Below are positions 33,038 to 41,493 of a stretch of DNA of 64,000 bases, one piece after another. The notes beneath the pieces were generated by a model. The model was not told the DNA's origin and searched no databases. It was given only the letters and a program-made list of their open reading frames with translations. Source of the stretch: Prosthecobacter gellanilyticus (GTDB lineage Bacteria; Verrucomicrobiota; Verrucomicrobiia; Verrucomicrobiales; Verrucomicrobiaceae); NCBI RefSeq assembly GCF_007992435.1, contig NZ_BKAG01000023.1, forward strand, positions 31,132-95,131, written 5' to 3'. The number at the start of each line of letters is the position of its first letter. Positions within the stretch are counted from its first letter, which is position 1. A program made the position numbers and the translations under genes.

Positions 33038-34483
33038 ATGACTTCTCTTAGCAACGCCCACTGGTTCTCCATTGCTCGCCGAGCAGGCCGGGACGTGCTG
33101 CTTTTTGTCGGGGCATTCTTTACAGCGAACTACATCCGCTTTGGAGAACTGTCTCGTGTGGAGGAGTATGCTTTTTCTGTGGGCGCAGGCGCGCTGGCTC
33201 TGGCGGTGAGCTCTTACATCCTCGGCCTCTACTCTCTGGAGTCACGGGGCAGCGCCCGTTTCGGCGCTCATGCGATGCTGCTCATCGGCTCTTTCACGGC
33301 AGCCTTCATGGTATCGACAGTGGTGGGTTATGTGGACTTTGGAACGCGCATCGGCCGTGGCTTCATGGCCCTGGGGGCGGGTATCTCGCTGCCGTTGCTG
33401 CTTCTGCATCACCTGACGATGTTTCACAAGTATCGCTTCGCGCCGCAGCGGGTGGCTTTCATCGCGGAATCACCGGACGAGATGGTGGAGTATCTGCGCT
33501 TTAGGGACATGAAGCCGCGTGGCATTGAGATCGTGGGCCGGATTGATATTCATGGTGCCTCACCGCATGGAGATCTCCTGGGCCGGGTGAAGCATCTCGG
33601 CGTGCTCATCAGCCGCCATAAAATTGATCGCGTGGTGTTTCCTGAATCACGGGTGGATGATGAGCAGGTGCGCCCGCATCTGCGCCGTCTGCGCTACTCC
33701 GGCACTCCCTGCACGCCGCTGATCAATGTGTGTGAGGAGTATCTGCAGTATGTGCCGCTGCATCTGGTGACGAATGAGTGGCTGCTGCATTCGGAGTCGT
33801 CTCCGCGCGAGCTCTACTTCCGCAAGCTGAAGCGCACCTTTGATGTCATCACCTCTCTGGTGCTGCTGGTCATGCTGTCGCCCTTCCTGGGTTTCGGCGT
33901 GATGCTGGTGAAGTTTTTCTCTCCTGATGGACCGCTTTTCTTCCGCCAGGAACGTGTGGGCCGTTTTGGCAAGACCTTCTCCATCATGAAGCTGCGCACC
34001 ATGCGCACAGATGCTGAGAAAGACGGTCCGCAGTGGTCCTCTGGCAAATCTGACCGCCGCGTGTTCCCTGGAGGTGCCTTCCTGCGCCGCTACCGGATCG
34101 ATGAGATCCCGCAGCTCATCAACATCCTGCGTGGTGAGATGTCTTTCGTGGGGCCGCGTCCTGAGCAGCCGACGTTCGTCACGGCTCTGGCTGAGGCGCT
34201 ACCTTTCTATGAGGAGCGGCACATGATCCACCCAGGTCTCACGGGCTGGGCGCAGGTCTGCTACCCTTACGGTGCTTCGACAGAAGACGCCCGCTGCAAG
34301 CTGGAGTATGACCTTTACTACATGAAGCATGCGGGGCTTATCTTTGACCTGCTCATCCTGCTGGACACGGTGCGTGTGGTGCTGATCGGCGGCCTGACCC
34401 AGGCTTCCCAGCGTCCGCGCTATGCGCCCACCCTTGTCCCCCCGGCCGCTCCCACGGTGCCGGAGGAGGAGCAGGTGGCGTAA
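33038..34483 (+). CDS. Polyprenyl-phosphate sugar phosphotransferase (WbaP/PssY type)
   Basis: 481 residues. The N-terminal half has about four transmembrane helices and a CoA-binding-like Rossmann domain (RVAFIAESPDEMVEYLRF, RVVFPESRVDDE). The C-terminal catalytic domain (PF02397) is complete: KRTFDVITSLVLLVMLSPFL helix, GPLFFRQERVGRFGKTFSIMKLRTM in pieces (FFRQERVG, KLRTM), RYRIDEIPQLINILRGEMSFVGPRPE in pieces (DEIPQLINIL, SFVGPRPE) and HPGLTGWAQV. It attaches the first sugar-1-phosphate to undecaprenyl phosphate, initiating exopolysaccharide or O-antigen repeat units. No polymerase or flippase lies nearby. Confidence 0.93.
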   Translation: MTSLSNAHWFSIARRAGRDVLLFVGAFFTANYIRFGELSRVEEYAFSVGAGALALAVSSYILGLYSLESRGSARFGAHAMLLIGSFTAAFMVSTVVGYVDFGTRIGRGFMALGAGISLPLLLLHHLTMFHKYRFAPQRVAFIAESPDEMVEYLRFRDMKPRGIEIVGRIDIHGASPHGDLLGRVKHLGVLISRHKIDRVVFPESRVDDEQVRPHLRRLRYSGTPCTPLINVCEEYLQYVPLHLVTNEWLLHSESSPRELYFRKLKRTFDVITSLVLLVMLSPFLGFGVMLVKFFSPDGPLFFRQERVGRFGKTFSIMKLRTMRTDAEKDGPQWSSGKSDRRVFPGGAFLRRYRIDEIPQLINILRGEMSFVGPRPEQPTFVTALAEALPFYEERHMIHPGLTGWAQVCYPYGASTEDARCKLEYDLYYMKHAGLIFDLLILLDTVRVVLIGGLTQASQRPRYAPTLVPPAAPTVPEEEQVA

Positions 34484-34554
34484 CGTTTTTCGCAGGCTGG
34501 ATCTAAGTTTCGCCTTGTCGGTGTGTGGTGAAATTCGCTACAAGTCCGGCTTGT

Positions 34555-36393
34555 ATGAAAAATGCCTTGTTGGCTCTCCTTTGTCTGGCGGCACAATCTA
34601 CCAGCCTTGGCGCACCTCCTCAGCCTCCGTCCATTTCGTTGGACACCTTGATTGACTGGAATGATCCAAGGTCGCTGAGCGTGGAAAGGATCAAGGAATT
34701 TGGCGCTTCCCAGCCCGCCTTGGCGAAAAGCGACAAGCTGGTGATTCAACCTTACGGCGATCGGTCGATGCGAGCCTATCTGTCTATGTCCTCAGGGGAG
34801 TTTTCGCTGAAGCTTGGGGCTCATGCCGCTCCGGTGAAAAGAGTGGGCGCGTTGTTCGATCCTCAAGGCTTCTCAGAACTCAAGGTGTACTTCGATGTCG
34901 ACTTCAAGGATCAAGTCGACTTTGTCCTGCAGTTTGTCCAGGACCTGACTCAGCTGGCTGGAGGTGAGCCTCCCGTCTTCATCAAAGGGCACCATGTGCA
35001 TTCGCAGCGGAACACCGCCACTGGGCAGATGGAGAGCTCCAATCAAGACATGGAATACTTCTTCTGGCCTTACAAGGGCGTGTCCAAGAAGATGGAACGG
35101 AAGCGGATGCCATCTGGCCTATGGGGGCCTTGGAGTCTGGAGATAAACCGCGTGGCGCAGGCGCCACAGCTGTCCTATCAGGTTCCCATGGACCAAGCCA
35201 AAGAGCCTGAGCGCCAGCCTGAGCTGAAGGCAGATCTCGACTCGTTGCTGGACTTCAAGAGCATCTGGACCGTCTCGGTGGATGAGTTTGAAAAGAAGTA
35301 TGTGGCTCGCAGTGGCACGATCAACTGGACGGCTCCTCCACAGTTTGAATGGCTGTCGGCGGCCAAAGACCGCGCGCGCTTCTCTCGCCAGATGTTCGGG
35401 GAGGCACCGTTGAAGCTGACGCTATTTGGGGGCGCGGTGGAGCTGGAGGAAGCGGTGCTCGAGTTTGTCGGTGGCAAGCTGGGCCGCGTGGCGATTTCCA
35501 TCTACAACCGGGGTGATGCCGGACAGATGGACAACGCGGAGTTTCAGACGCTGTTTAAAAAGGCGGGCCAGAGCATGGGAGGAATTTTGCAAGTGGCACC
35601 ACGGCGCCAAATCAGTGCTGGATCTGGCGCCGTGAAGAATGTGGCCTGGATGTGGACTTCCCCGCAGGCGGTGGCGCTGCTGGAACACAATGATTTTCAA
35701 GCCCAAGGCGCTGCAGGGAAGCCCGAGTATCTGCGTCTCAAGCTGGCCGCGCCGGCTCATGCAGACTGGACGATGGGCCGGATGACACTGGGAGTGCAGC
35801 GGATGGAGTTGCAGAAGAACGTGACGAAGGACGCCGCCTCTGGAGATGTCTCCATCAACGGCGTGCCGATGGTGGACCAAGGGGCGAAGGGCTACTGTGT
35901 GGCAGCCAGCTGTCAGCGCTTGTTTGAGTACATGCGCATTCCCTGTGACCAGCATGAGATCGCCCAACTCCTGGAGGTGGATGCGGACAGCGGGACAAAC
36001 ATCCTGGTGATGCAAAAGAGCCTGGCAAAGGTGGATCAGAAGTTTGGAGTCACCTTCAAGCCGCTGGTGAATCCTTTGCAGGATGACGAACTCGGCAGGA
36101 ATCGACGGGTGTCCTTGAAGGAGTTCTCCAGTCTTATCAAAGAGCACGCTGACAAAGGAGTGCCTTTGTTGTGGGCCCTGGGCCTGGGGCAGTTCCCCGA
36201 GAATCCTCCTCTGCCAAACGCGGGTCAGCTGCGTGGTGGGCACATGCGCATGATCATCGGCTACAATAGCGCCAAGGATCAGGTCATTTTCACAGACTCC
36301 TGGGGCGCTGGCCATGAGAAAAAGCGCATGGACGTCTCTCATGCCTACGAGGCCACACTGGGGCTCTACTCCATGGCTCCGCGTGGCATGTGA
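34555..36393 (+). CDS. Secreted papain-like (C39-type) cysteine peptidase-like protein, paralog A
   Basis: 612 residues from the ATG at 34555, starting a signal peptide (MKNALLALLCLAAQSTSLGA). Two related N-terminal domains follow, opening LDTLIDWNDPRSLSVERIKEF (split: LDTLIDWNDP, SLSVERIKEF) and LDSLLDFKSIWTVSVDEFEK. The last 180 residues form a C39-like papain fold: Gln442 in MVDQGAKGYC, Cys448 in GYCVAASCQR, His563 in GGHMRMIIGYN and Asp581 in FTDSWGAGHE. The geometry fits an active cysteine peptidase or transglutaminase-like enzyme. No substrate or partner is known. A close paralog begins 145 bp downstream; both follow exopolysaccharide genes. Confidence 0.78.
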   Translation: MKNALLALLCLAAQSTSLGAPPQPPSISLDTLIDWNDPRSLSVERIKEFGASQPALAKSDKLVIQPYGDRSMRAYLSMSSGEFSLKLGAHAAPVKRVGALFDPQGFSELKVYFDVDFKDQVDFVLQFVQDLTQLAGGEPPVFIKGHHVHSQRNTATGQMESSNQDMEYFFWPYKGVSKKMERKRMPSGLWGPWSLEINRVAQAPQLSYQVPMDQAKEPERQPELKADLDSLLDFKSIWTVSVDEFEKKYVARSGTINWTAPPQFEWLSAAKDRARFSRQMFGEAPLKLTLFGGAVELEEAVLEFVGGKLGRVAISIYNRGDAGQMDNAEFQTLFKKAGQSMGGILQVAPRRQISAGSGAVKNVAWMWTSPQAVALLEHNDFQAQGAAGKPEYLRLKLAAPAHADWTMGRMTLGVQRMELQKNVTKDAASGDVSINGVPMVDQGAKGYCVAASCQRLFEYMRIPCDQHEIAQLLEVDADSGTNILVMQKSLAKVDQKFGVTFKPLVNPLQDDELGRNRRVSLKEFSSLIKEHADKGVPLLWALGLGQFPENPPLPNAGQLRGGHMRMIIGYNSAKDQVIFTDSWGAGHEKKRMDVSHAYEATLGLYSMAPRGM

Positions 36394-36538
36394 CAGCCTG
36401 CTTCTTCGTCGCGCCTTGCCGGATCTCTCCATGGCCTGTCGTGCTCGCCTCGGGTGGAACTTGTGGGGGCACTTTTTTGTTAAGCTGCCAGTTTGTCATT
36501 GAGCAAGCTCGGGGGACTTGGTTACAAACTACCCCCTG

Positions 36539-38395
36539 ATGAAACAAGCCTGGATTCTTTTGGTCTTGGGAGTGACGCTCCTGACAGGTCCAGCTTCCGC
36601 ACAGCCTGCGGTGATCGTTCTCGACCCGTTGATCGACTGGAAGAATCCAAAATCGCTGACCCTGCAGAAGGTGGACGCCTTCTATCAGGCCCAGCCCTTC
36701 AGCCAGACCGGCCACTGGCGCAGTTCCAAGGCCTTGAGTGCGACTCATGAATTGATCCGCCTGGAGGGTGAAAAAGAGGGTCTGGTGGTTTTCACTATCG
36801 CCCTTGGGACGATGCAGGCGAAGTCGGCCACGCTGATGTTTGACGAGGAGTTAGGTTTTGCCCGGCTGGATCTCACCCCGGATCCCGCCGCTTATGGCGG
36901 GAATGACTGGACTGGGCATTTGGTAAATTCCATCCAGAAATGGATCGGCGGCGAACCCGCCGATCTGACCCGGGAGGAAAAAGACTCCACGTGGGACCCC
37001 CAGAATCCGCAGGTTCGCAAGACGACTCCCTACAAGCTGACGGTGGACCAGTATCGCTGGCAGCGTTCAGGATACTCCCTGCAGCTCACTCGCAGGTCCG
37101 CTGCCTCATGGAAGACAGACTGGGCCTTTGCCGTGGTGATGAGTTTTACAGGTCCGAGGTCGTCTCCTCCCGCTGGCCAGTCGCCAGAGGTGGCGAATGA
37201 ATCCCGGCAGAGCGCGCCGCCTGAGCTTAAAGCTGATCTGGATCCCTTGCTGGATTTCAGCACCATCTGGCAGACTCATGCCGAGCAGTTTGAGAAACGA
37301 TACATCGCCCGTAAACAGGACGAGCAGCAAAAAGAACCACCCCAGTTTGAATGGTTGACGGTCGCGAAAGACCGTGCGCGCTTCTCCCGCCAGATGTTCG
37401 TGGATGCGCCGACCACCCTGACGCTTTTTGGTGGAGCCGTGAAGGTTGAAGAGGCCGTGGTGGAGTTCGTCAAAGGCAAGGCGGGGCGTGCCACGATCTC
37501 CATCTACAACCGGGGGGATGCCGGGCAGATGGGGAATCCTGAGTTTCAAGCGCTCTTCAAGAAGGTGGGGCAGAGTCTTGGCAGTGCTTTGAAGGTGGCT
37601 CCACGCCGGCAGATGAGCACTGGAACGGGCGCGGTGAAAAACGTGGTCTGGATGTGGACTTCCCCGCTCGGGGTGGCGCTGCTGGAGCACAATGATTTCG
37701 AGAGCCAGGGTGGCAGTGGCAAGCCTGAGTATCTGCGCCTGAAGGTGGCTGCACCTGATCAGGCTGACTGGACGATGGGCCGGATGAGCCTGGGGGTGCA
37801 ACGGATGAGCCTGCAGAAGAATGTGACGCGTGATGCTGCGGGTGGGGACATCTTCATCGGCGGAGTGCCCATGGTGGACCAGGGGGCGAAAGGCTACTGC
37901 GTGGCGGCGAGCTGCCAGCGTCTGCTGGAGTACATGCACATTCCCTGTGACCAGCACGAAATGGCGCAGCTGCTGAACGTGGATGTGGAGCGCGGAGCGA
38001 ATGCCTTTGATATGCAGAAGAGCCTGGCGAAGGTCGACCAGAAGTTTGGCGTGGCCTTCAAGCCGCTGGTGAATCCTGAGCAATACTATGGCACGGGCGG
38101 CAAGCGCCGTGTGTCGCTGAAGGAGTTTACCAGCATCATCAAGGAGCATGCGGACAAAGGTGTGCCGCTGCTGTGGGCACTAGGTCTCGGCCAATTTCCT
38201 GAAGACCCTCCGCTGCCCAATGGCGGCCAGGTGAGCGGCGGCCACATGCGCATGATCATTGGTTATAATGCCACGAAGAACCAGGTCATCTTCACGGACT
38301 CCTGGGGCGCAGGACATGAGAAGAAGCGCATGAAGGCCATGGATGCCTATGAGGCCACGCTGGGGCTCTACTCCATGTCTCCGCGTGGCTTGTGA
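36539..38395 (+). CDS. Secreted papain-like (C39-type) cysteine peptidase-like protein, paralog B
   Basis: 618 residues from the ATG at 36539, with signal peptide MKQAWILLVLGVTLLTGPASA. Same architecture as paralog A. The catalytic-type residues are all kept: Gln448, Cys454 (GYCVAASCQR), His569 (GGHMRMIIGYN) and Asp587 (FTDSWGAGHE). By my hand count the last 180 residues are 144/180 identical to paralog A. The N-terminal domain (residues 22-220) is far more divergent, as if it sets specificity. The pair clearly arose by tandem duplication. The function is unknown; surface-protein processing or cross-linking is one possibility. Confidence 0.78.
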   Translation: MKQAWILLVLGVTLLTGPASAQPAVIVLDPLIDWKNPKSLTLQKVDAFYQAQPFSQTGHWRSSKALSATHELIRLEGEKEGLVVFTIALGTMQAKSATLMFDEELGFARLDLTPDPAAYGGNDWTGHLVNSIQKWIGGEPADLTREEKDSTWDPQNPQVRKTTPYKLTVDQYRWQRSGYSLQLTRRSAASWKTDWAFAVVMSFTGPRSSPPAGQSPEVANESRQSAPPELKADLDPLLDFSTIWQTHAEQFEKRYIARKQDEQQKEPPQFEWLTVAKDRARFSRQMFVDAPTTLTLFGGAVKVEEAVVEFVKGKAGRATISIYNRGDAGQMGNPEFQALFKKVGQSLGSALKVAPRRQMSTGTGAVKNVVWMWTSPLGVALLEHNDFESQGGSGKPEYLRLKVAAPDQADWTMGRMSLGVQRMSLQKNVTRDAAGGDIFIGGVPMVDQGAKGYCVAASCQRLLEYMHIPCDQHEMAQLLNVDVERGANAFDMQKSLAKVDQKFGVAFKPLVNPEQYYGTGGKRRVSLKEFTSIIKEHADKGVPLLWALGLGQFPEDPPLPNGGQVSGGHMRMIIGYNATKNQVIFTDSWGAGHEKKRMKAMDAYEATLGLYSMSPRGL

Positions 38396-38425
38396 GGCGG
38401 TCTTGAGTCAATTCCTGGAAACGAG

Positions 38426-38459
38426 AATGGCTCAGAGGCATAAAGCCATCTGAGCCATT
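38426..38459. terminator. Long hairpin between convergent genes (weak terminator)
   Basis: AATGGCTCAGA (38426-38436) pairs with TCTGAGCCATT (38449-38459), and GGC/GCC inside extends the stem. It lies between the ends of paralog B and the His-rich protein gene. Neither side has a strong T-tract, so termination is plausible but not certain. Confidence 0.5.
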
Positions 38460-38483
38460 GAATCAAAGTGCTGGGGTGAAGGC

Positions 38484-38738
38484 TTAGTGAGCCTTCTTCT
38501 CTTCGTGACCCGCGGCCGGGGCAGGGGCGGCGTGCTCATCAGCCTTGCCGTGGGTGTCGTGCTTGGCTTCACCATGAGCCTCATGCTTCGCATCGCCGTG
38601 GGCATCATGACCTTCACCGTGACCTTTGTGCATGCCTTCATGCAGGACCTGGGTTTGCTCCCAGCTGTGCTTGGCGCAGGAGGGACCGAAGGAGATCAGG
38701 GCGGCGGAGGCAAGGAGGGCGAGGGTGGCTTTCTTCAT
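38484..38738 (-). CDS. Small secreted His-rich protein, probable lipoprotein
   Basis: 84 residues. A hydrophobic signal (MKKATLALLASAALISFGPSC) ends at a cysteine, close to but not exactly a lipobox. The mature part begins AKHSWEQTQVLHEGMHKGHG and continues with His/Glu/Gly/Ala words (HDAHGDAKHEAHGEAKHD) and ends HEEKKAH. About one residue in five is His in the mature part, so divalent metal binding is likely by composition. I recall similar short CAKHSWE proteins in related genomes, but cannot cite one. It is a real gene judging by signal and composition; the function is unknown. Confidence 0.65.
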   Translation of the reverse strand: MKKATLALLASAALISFGPSCAKHSWEQTQVLHEGMHKGHGEGHDAHGDAKHEAHGEAKHDTHGKADEHAAPAPAAGHEEKKAH

Positions 38739-38805
38739 GAAAGGGGAAAAGGGGGATGGGAACCGTATAGGCGGTGTTTCCCGGCTGGCAAGGGCTTAGA
38801 AGGCT

Positions 38806-38869
38806 GTGGACAGTAGACCGTGAACGGTGGGCAGTGGACCGTCCACCGCTTACTGTCTACCGTTCACCC
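38806..38869. repeat. 29-bp GTGGACAGTAGACCG repeat plus inverted partner
   Basis: 38806-38834 begins GTGGACAGTAGACCGTGAAC and ends GGTGGGCAG. The same 29-bp element with three substitutions occurs at 57211-57239. Immediately downstream, 38836-38869 carries the complementary words GTCCACCG and CTGTCTACCGTTCACC, making an inverted array next to the cupin gene's stop. Confidence 0.6.
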
Positions 38870-38872
38870 TCT

Positions 38873-39322
38873 TCACGCCAGCGTGCGGCACTCAGGCAGA
38901 CCCGCCCGGATCGTGCTCCAAGGAGCCTGATCAGAGATGTCCTGGGGATCTGGCACGGCAGCGAGGTCGTCTGGCAGCTTGGCCGGGGAAAGAATGGCCA
39001 GGAAGACGAGGGGCTCGTGGTGGGGATTGTAGGTGGCGTGGATGACACCGGGCGGGATGTGGGCCATCTCACCGGCTTTAAGGATGCGCTTCTCGGTGCC
39101 CACCCACTGCTCGGCGCGGCCGTAGATGACGTAGATGATCTCTTCGCGATGCGGATGAAAATGGAAGGGATGGCAGTGCATCGGGTCCATGTTCGCGCGC
39201 ACAAGCAGGAGTTTGTCTGCCTCCACCAGATCGGGGCGGCAGAGCCATTCATTGTTTGTCCACGGATTGGTTTCGCGGGCGGCGTCGTCGATTTGGATAA
39301 AGCGTGCAGGGGACTCGGGCAT
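38873..39322 (-). CDS. Cupin-domain protein
   Basis: 149 residues, a single small cupin barrel. The first cupin motif is HPFHFHPHREEIIYVIYGRAE with metal-ligand candidates in HxHxH...E; the second is MAHIPPGVIHATYN. Cupins of this size are metal-dependent isomerases, dioxygenases or sensors, and the exact reaction cannot be told from sequence. No signal peptide. It is a single gene, and its upstream region contains dispersed repeats rather than a clear promoter. Confidence 0.85.
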   Translation of the reverse strand: MPESPARFIQIDDAARETNPWTNNEWLCRPDLVEADKLLLVRANMDPMHCHPFHFHPHREEIIYVIYGRAEQWVGTEKRILKAGEMAHIPPGVIHATYNPHHEPLVFLAILSPAKLPDDLAAVPDPQDISDQAPWSTIRAGLPECRTLA

Positions 39323-39411
39323 GAGACCGAGTTAAACGCACCGCGCATCTCTGGGCAATGCAGGAATGTTAGCCCACATCCACCAACGGCTATCTTTAAC
39401 GGGCATTTTGA

Positions 39412-39443
39412 GGAATGACGAAGACCGAAGAGCGAATGACGAA
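39412..39443 (+). repeat. 32-bp GAATGACGAA repeat, copy 2
   Basis: Starts GGAATGACGAAGACCG and ends GCGAATGACGAA. It is the same length as copies at 12389-12420 and 57751-57782, with the ends better conserved than the middle. Confidence 0.65.
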
Positions 39444-39472
39444 AGATCGGACTCCTGGAGCAAAGCGGCCGG

Positions 39473-39566
39473 TTTTTTTACCACTGATGGACACTGATTG
39501 TCACCAATGACCAAGCCATCAGCGGATGGGGACATCAGTGCTCATCAGTGTCCATCAGGGGTAAAC
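39473..39566. repeat. Inverted CACTGATGGACACTGAT array
   Basis: Arm 1 (39473-39510) contains ACCACTGATGGACACTGATT. Arm 2 (39529-39566), read on the minus strand, contains CCCTGATGGACACTGATG. The arms are about 30 bp each and face each other across 18 bp, so transcription would give a long hairpin. Confidence 0.65.
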
Positions 39567-39584
39567 AAACTCTGATCGAACAGA

Positions 39585-39617
39585 CATAAAAAAGCGGCAG
39601 ACTTTCGTCTGCCGCTT
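39585..39617 (-). terminator. Intrinsic terminator of the rpmH-yidC operon
   Basis: An 11-bp stem (AAGCGGCAGAC at 39592-39602, GTCTGCCGCTT at 39607-39617) with a 4-nt loop, followed on the minus strand by TTTTATGTC. It lies 28 bp after the yidC stop. The same arms recur in the terminator at 63828. Confidence 0.9.
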
Positions 39618-39644
39618 CGTAGTGAATGTTGGTTAGACCTTTTT

Positions 39645-41456
39645 CTAGCCGCCCAGCTTGGGGGACTTCAGCTTGGACTTCTTGTCTTTGTGAAGCGGGT
39701 TGGCCGGGTTAAAAAAAGGGTTCTTCGGGGCCGGGCCCTTGGCCATGTGCTCCACTTTCTTGAGCTCAGGCTCGGGGATGTAGAGCTTCATGATCCAGCT
39801 TTGGGCGATGGCGTAGATGTTGGTGACGGCCCAGTAGAGCGCGAGGGCGGAGGCGAAGTTGTAACAGATCCAGAGGAAGAAGACGGGCATGATGTTCATC
39901 ATGATCTTCTGGCTCTTGTCCATGGTGGCAGGCTGCGGTGTCAGCTTCATCTGCGCGATCATGGTCAGGCCCATGATGAGGGGCAGGGGATTCACGGGAT
40001 ACCCCATGAAGTGACCCACCGTGTCCGCGACCGAGAGATCGTGCACCCAGAGCCAGCCCTGGCCGCGGAGCTCAGCCGCATTTTGCAGCACGCCGTAGAA
40101 GGCAAAGAAGATGGGGATCTGCAGCAGCATGGGGAAGCAGCCGCCGACCGGGTTCACCCCGTAGTCCTTGTAGAGCTTCATCACCTCCATCTGCGCCTGC
40201 GTGGGGTTGTCCTTGTGCTTCTCCTGCACTTCCTTCATCAGCGGGGCCAGCTTGCCCATGCGCTTCATGGAGTATTGGGACTTGGCCTGCAGGGGCCAGA
40301 GGATGGTGCGGATGATGATGGTCATCAGGATGATGGCCAGACCCCAGTTGCCACTGAGGTCATGCATCCAGCGCATGAGGGTGTTCAGAGGGCGGCTGAT
40401 GAAGCCGAACATGCCGTAGAACATGACGAAATTACGCTGGCCGCCGAGCGTGTCGAGACGCTTGTATTCCTTCGGACCCGCGTAAAGGCTGAACTCTTCG
40501 GTCTGGGTGGCCTTCGGGGCGAGGTCCACGGGCGGAAGGCTCACGGCGGCCTGGATCGCGTAGTCTTTTTCAGAGCCGGACTTGCCTTTGAACTGGTCAT
40601 GCGTGTGATCGATCAGGATGCGGGAGGCCCAGATTTTGCCCGGCTTGTCCGCCCAGGTTCTGCCAGACTTGTCGATCTTCTCATGGCTGAGGATCTGGGT
40701 GTAGAAGCGGCTCATCACACCCCCGTAGCGCAGCTTGGAGTGGCTGGAGCTCATGGAGGCCTGCTCGGAACTCATCATGCCGCCGTCAAAGGAGTTGGTG
40801 TGCACCTGCTTGGCATCACCCGCGTCATTGTAAAAGAAGCTGGGCTTCAGTGCCTCGTCCGGACTCATGGAGTTCGCTGAACCCGCATAGAGATAGTATT
40901 CTTCCGACTTGTGCTGAACGGTCGTGGTATTGGTTAGGCTGATGGTGAGGCGGATGAGGTGCTCGTCGCTGGCCCCGCCTTCGGAAAGGGCGAAGACTTT
41001 GCGGATGGCGATGCCCTCGGCGTTGGTGCCTTCAAACGTGATGCCCTTGTCGCTCTTCGCGGTGATCTTGTAAGCCACCGGGTCATTGCCAGCGGCTTCA
41101 CGGCGGAGGGCGCCGATGGGTTCCACTCCATGACCATTTAAAGTGAGCTGGTCCGTGCCGCCCAGGACGACCTTGGAGATGCCGCCGCCCTTGGTGGTAA
41201 AGTGCCAGGTCACACTGCCGCTGGTGACGGTATGAGTTTCCTCAGGGGCGGAAGGTGTGGCGGCAGCGGTGGTGGTAGTGGGTGCCGCCGTGATGGTGCT
41301 GCCCTGGGCAGGCGCGCCGGGAGCTGGTGGCGCTTTGGCCACTTCACCAGCAGGCGCTGGTGGGACGGTCTGCGGCTTGCTCTTGCTGGCAAACCAGGCG
41401 TTTACGGCGATGCCGGCGCTACAGAGAATAATGACGATCCAGCCTTTGCGGTCCAT
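39645..41456 (-). CDS. yidC: Membrane protein insertase YidC
   Basis: 603 residues. YidC inserts and folds inner-membrane proteins, alone or with Sec. An N-terminal helix (GWIVIILCSAGIAVNAWFAS) is followed by a Pro/Ala/Thr linker and a large periplasmic beta-domain (about 80-345). The conserved insertase core is at the C-terminus: IIIRTILWPLQAKSQYSMKRM in parts with the groove arginine in IIRTILWPL, NPVGGCFPMLLQIPIFFAFYG in parts, then three more helices. It ends with a basic tail (KDKKSKLKSPK), common where YidC contacts ribosomes. Last gene of rpmH-rnpA-yidD-yidC, 37 bp after yidD. Confidence 0.97.
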   Translation of the reverse strand: MDRKGWIVIILCSAGIAVNAWFASKSKPQTVPPAPAGEVAKAPPAPGAPAQGSTITAAPTTTTAAATPSAPEETHTVTSGSVTWHFTTKGGGISKVVLGGTDQLTLNGHGVEPIGALRREAAGNDPVAYKITAKSDKGITFEGTNAEGIAIRKVFALSEGGASDEHLIRLTISLTNTTTVQHKSEEYYLYAGSANSMSPDEALKPSFFYNDAGDAKQVHTNSFDGGMMSSEQASMSSSHSKLRYGGVMSRFYTQILSHEKIDKSGRTWADKPGKIWASRILIDHTHDQFKGKSGSEKDYAIQAAVSLPPVDLAPKATQTEEFSLYAGPKEYKRLDTLGGQRNFVMFYGMFGFISRPLNTLMRWMHDLSGNWGLAIILMTIIIRTILWPLQAKSQYSMKRMGKLAPLMKEVQEKHKDNPTQAQMEVMKLYKDYGVNPVGGCFPMLLQIPIFFAFYGVLQNAAELRGQGWLWVHDLSVADTVGHFMGYPVNPLPLIMGLTMIAQMKLTPQPATMDKSQKIMMNIMPVFFLWICYNFASALALYWAVTNIYAIAQSWIMKLYIPEPELKKVEHMAKGPAPKNPFFNPANPLHKDKKSKLKSPKLGG

Positions 41457-41493
41457 GAGAGAGAAAATGAGTCGAGGGTTGTTTGATTAAATG

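Larger units (their letters stand above)
39323..39584. other. Non-coding repeat-filled gap between cupin and yidC
   Basis: The gap has no gene. It contains the 32-bp GAATGACGAA repeat (39412-39443) and an inverted CACTGATGGACACTGAT array (39473-39566), followed by the yidC terminator. Confidence 0.6.
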
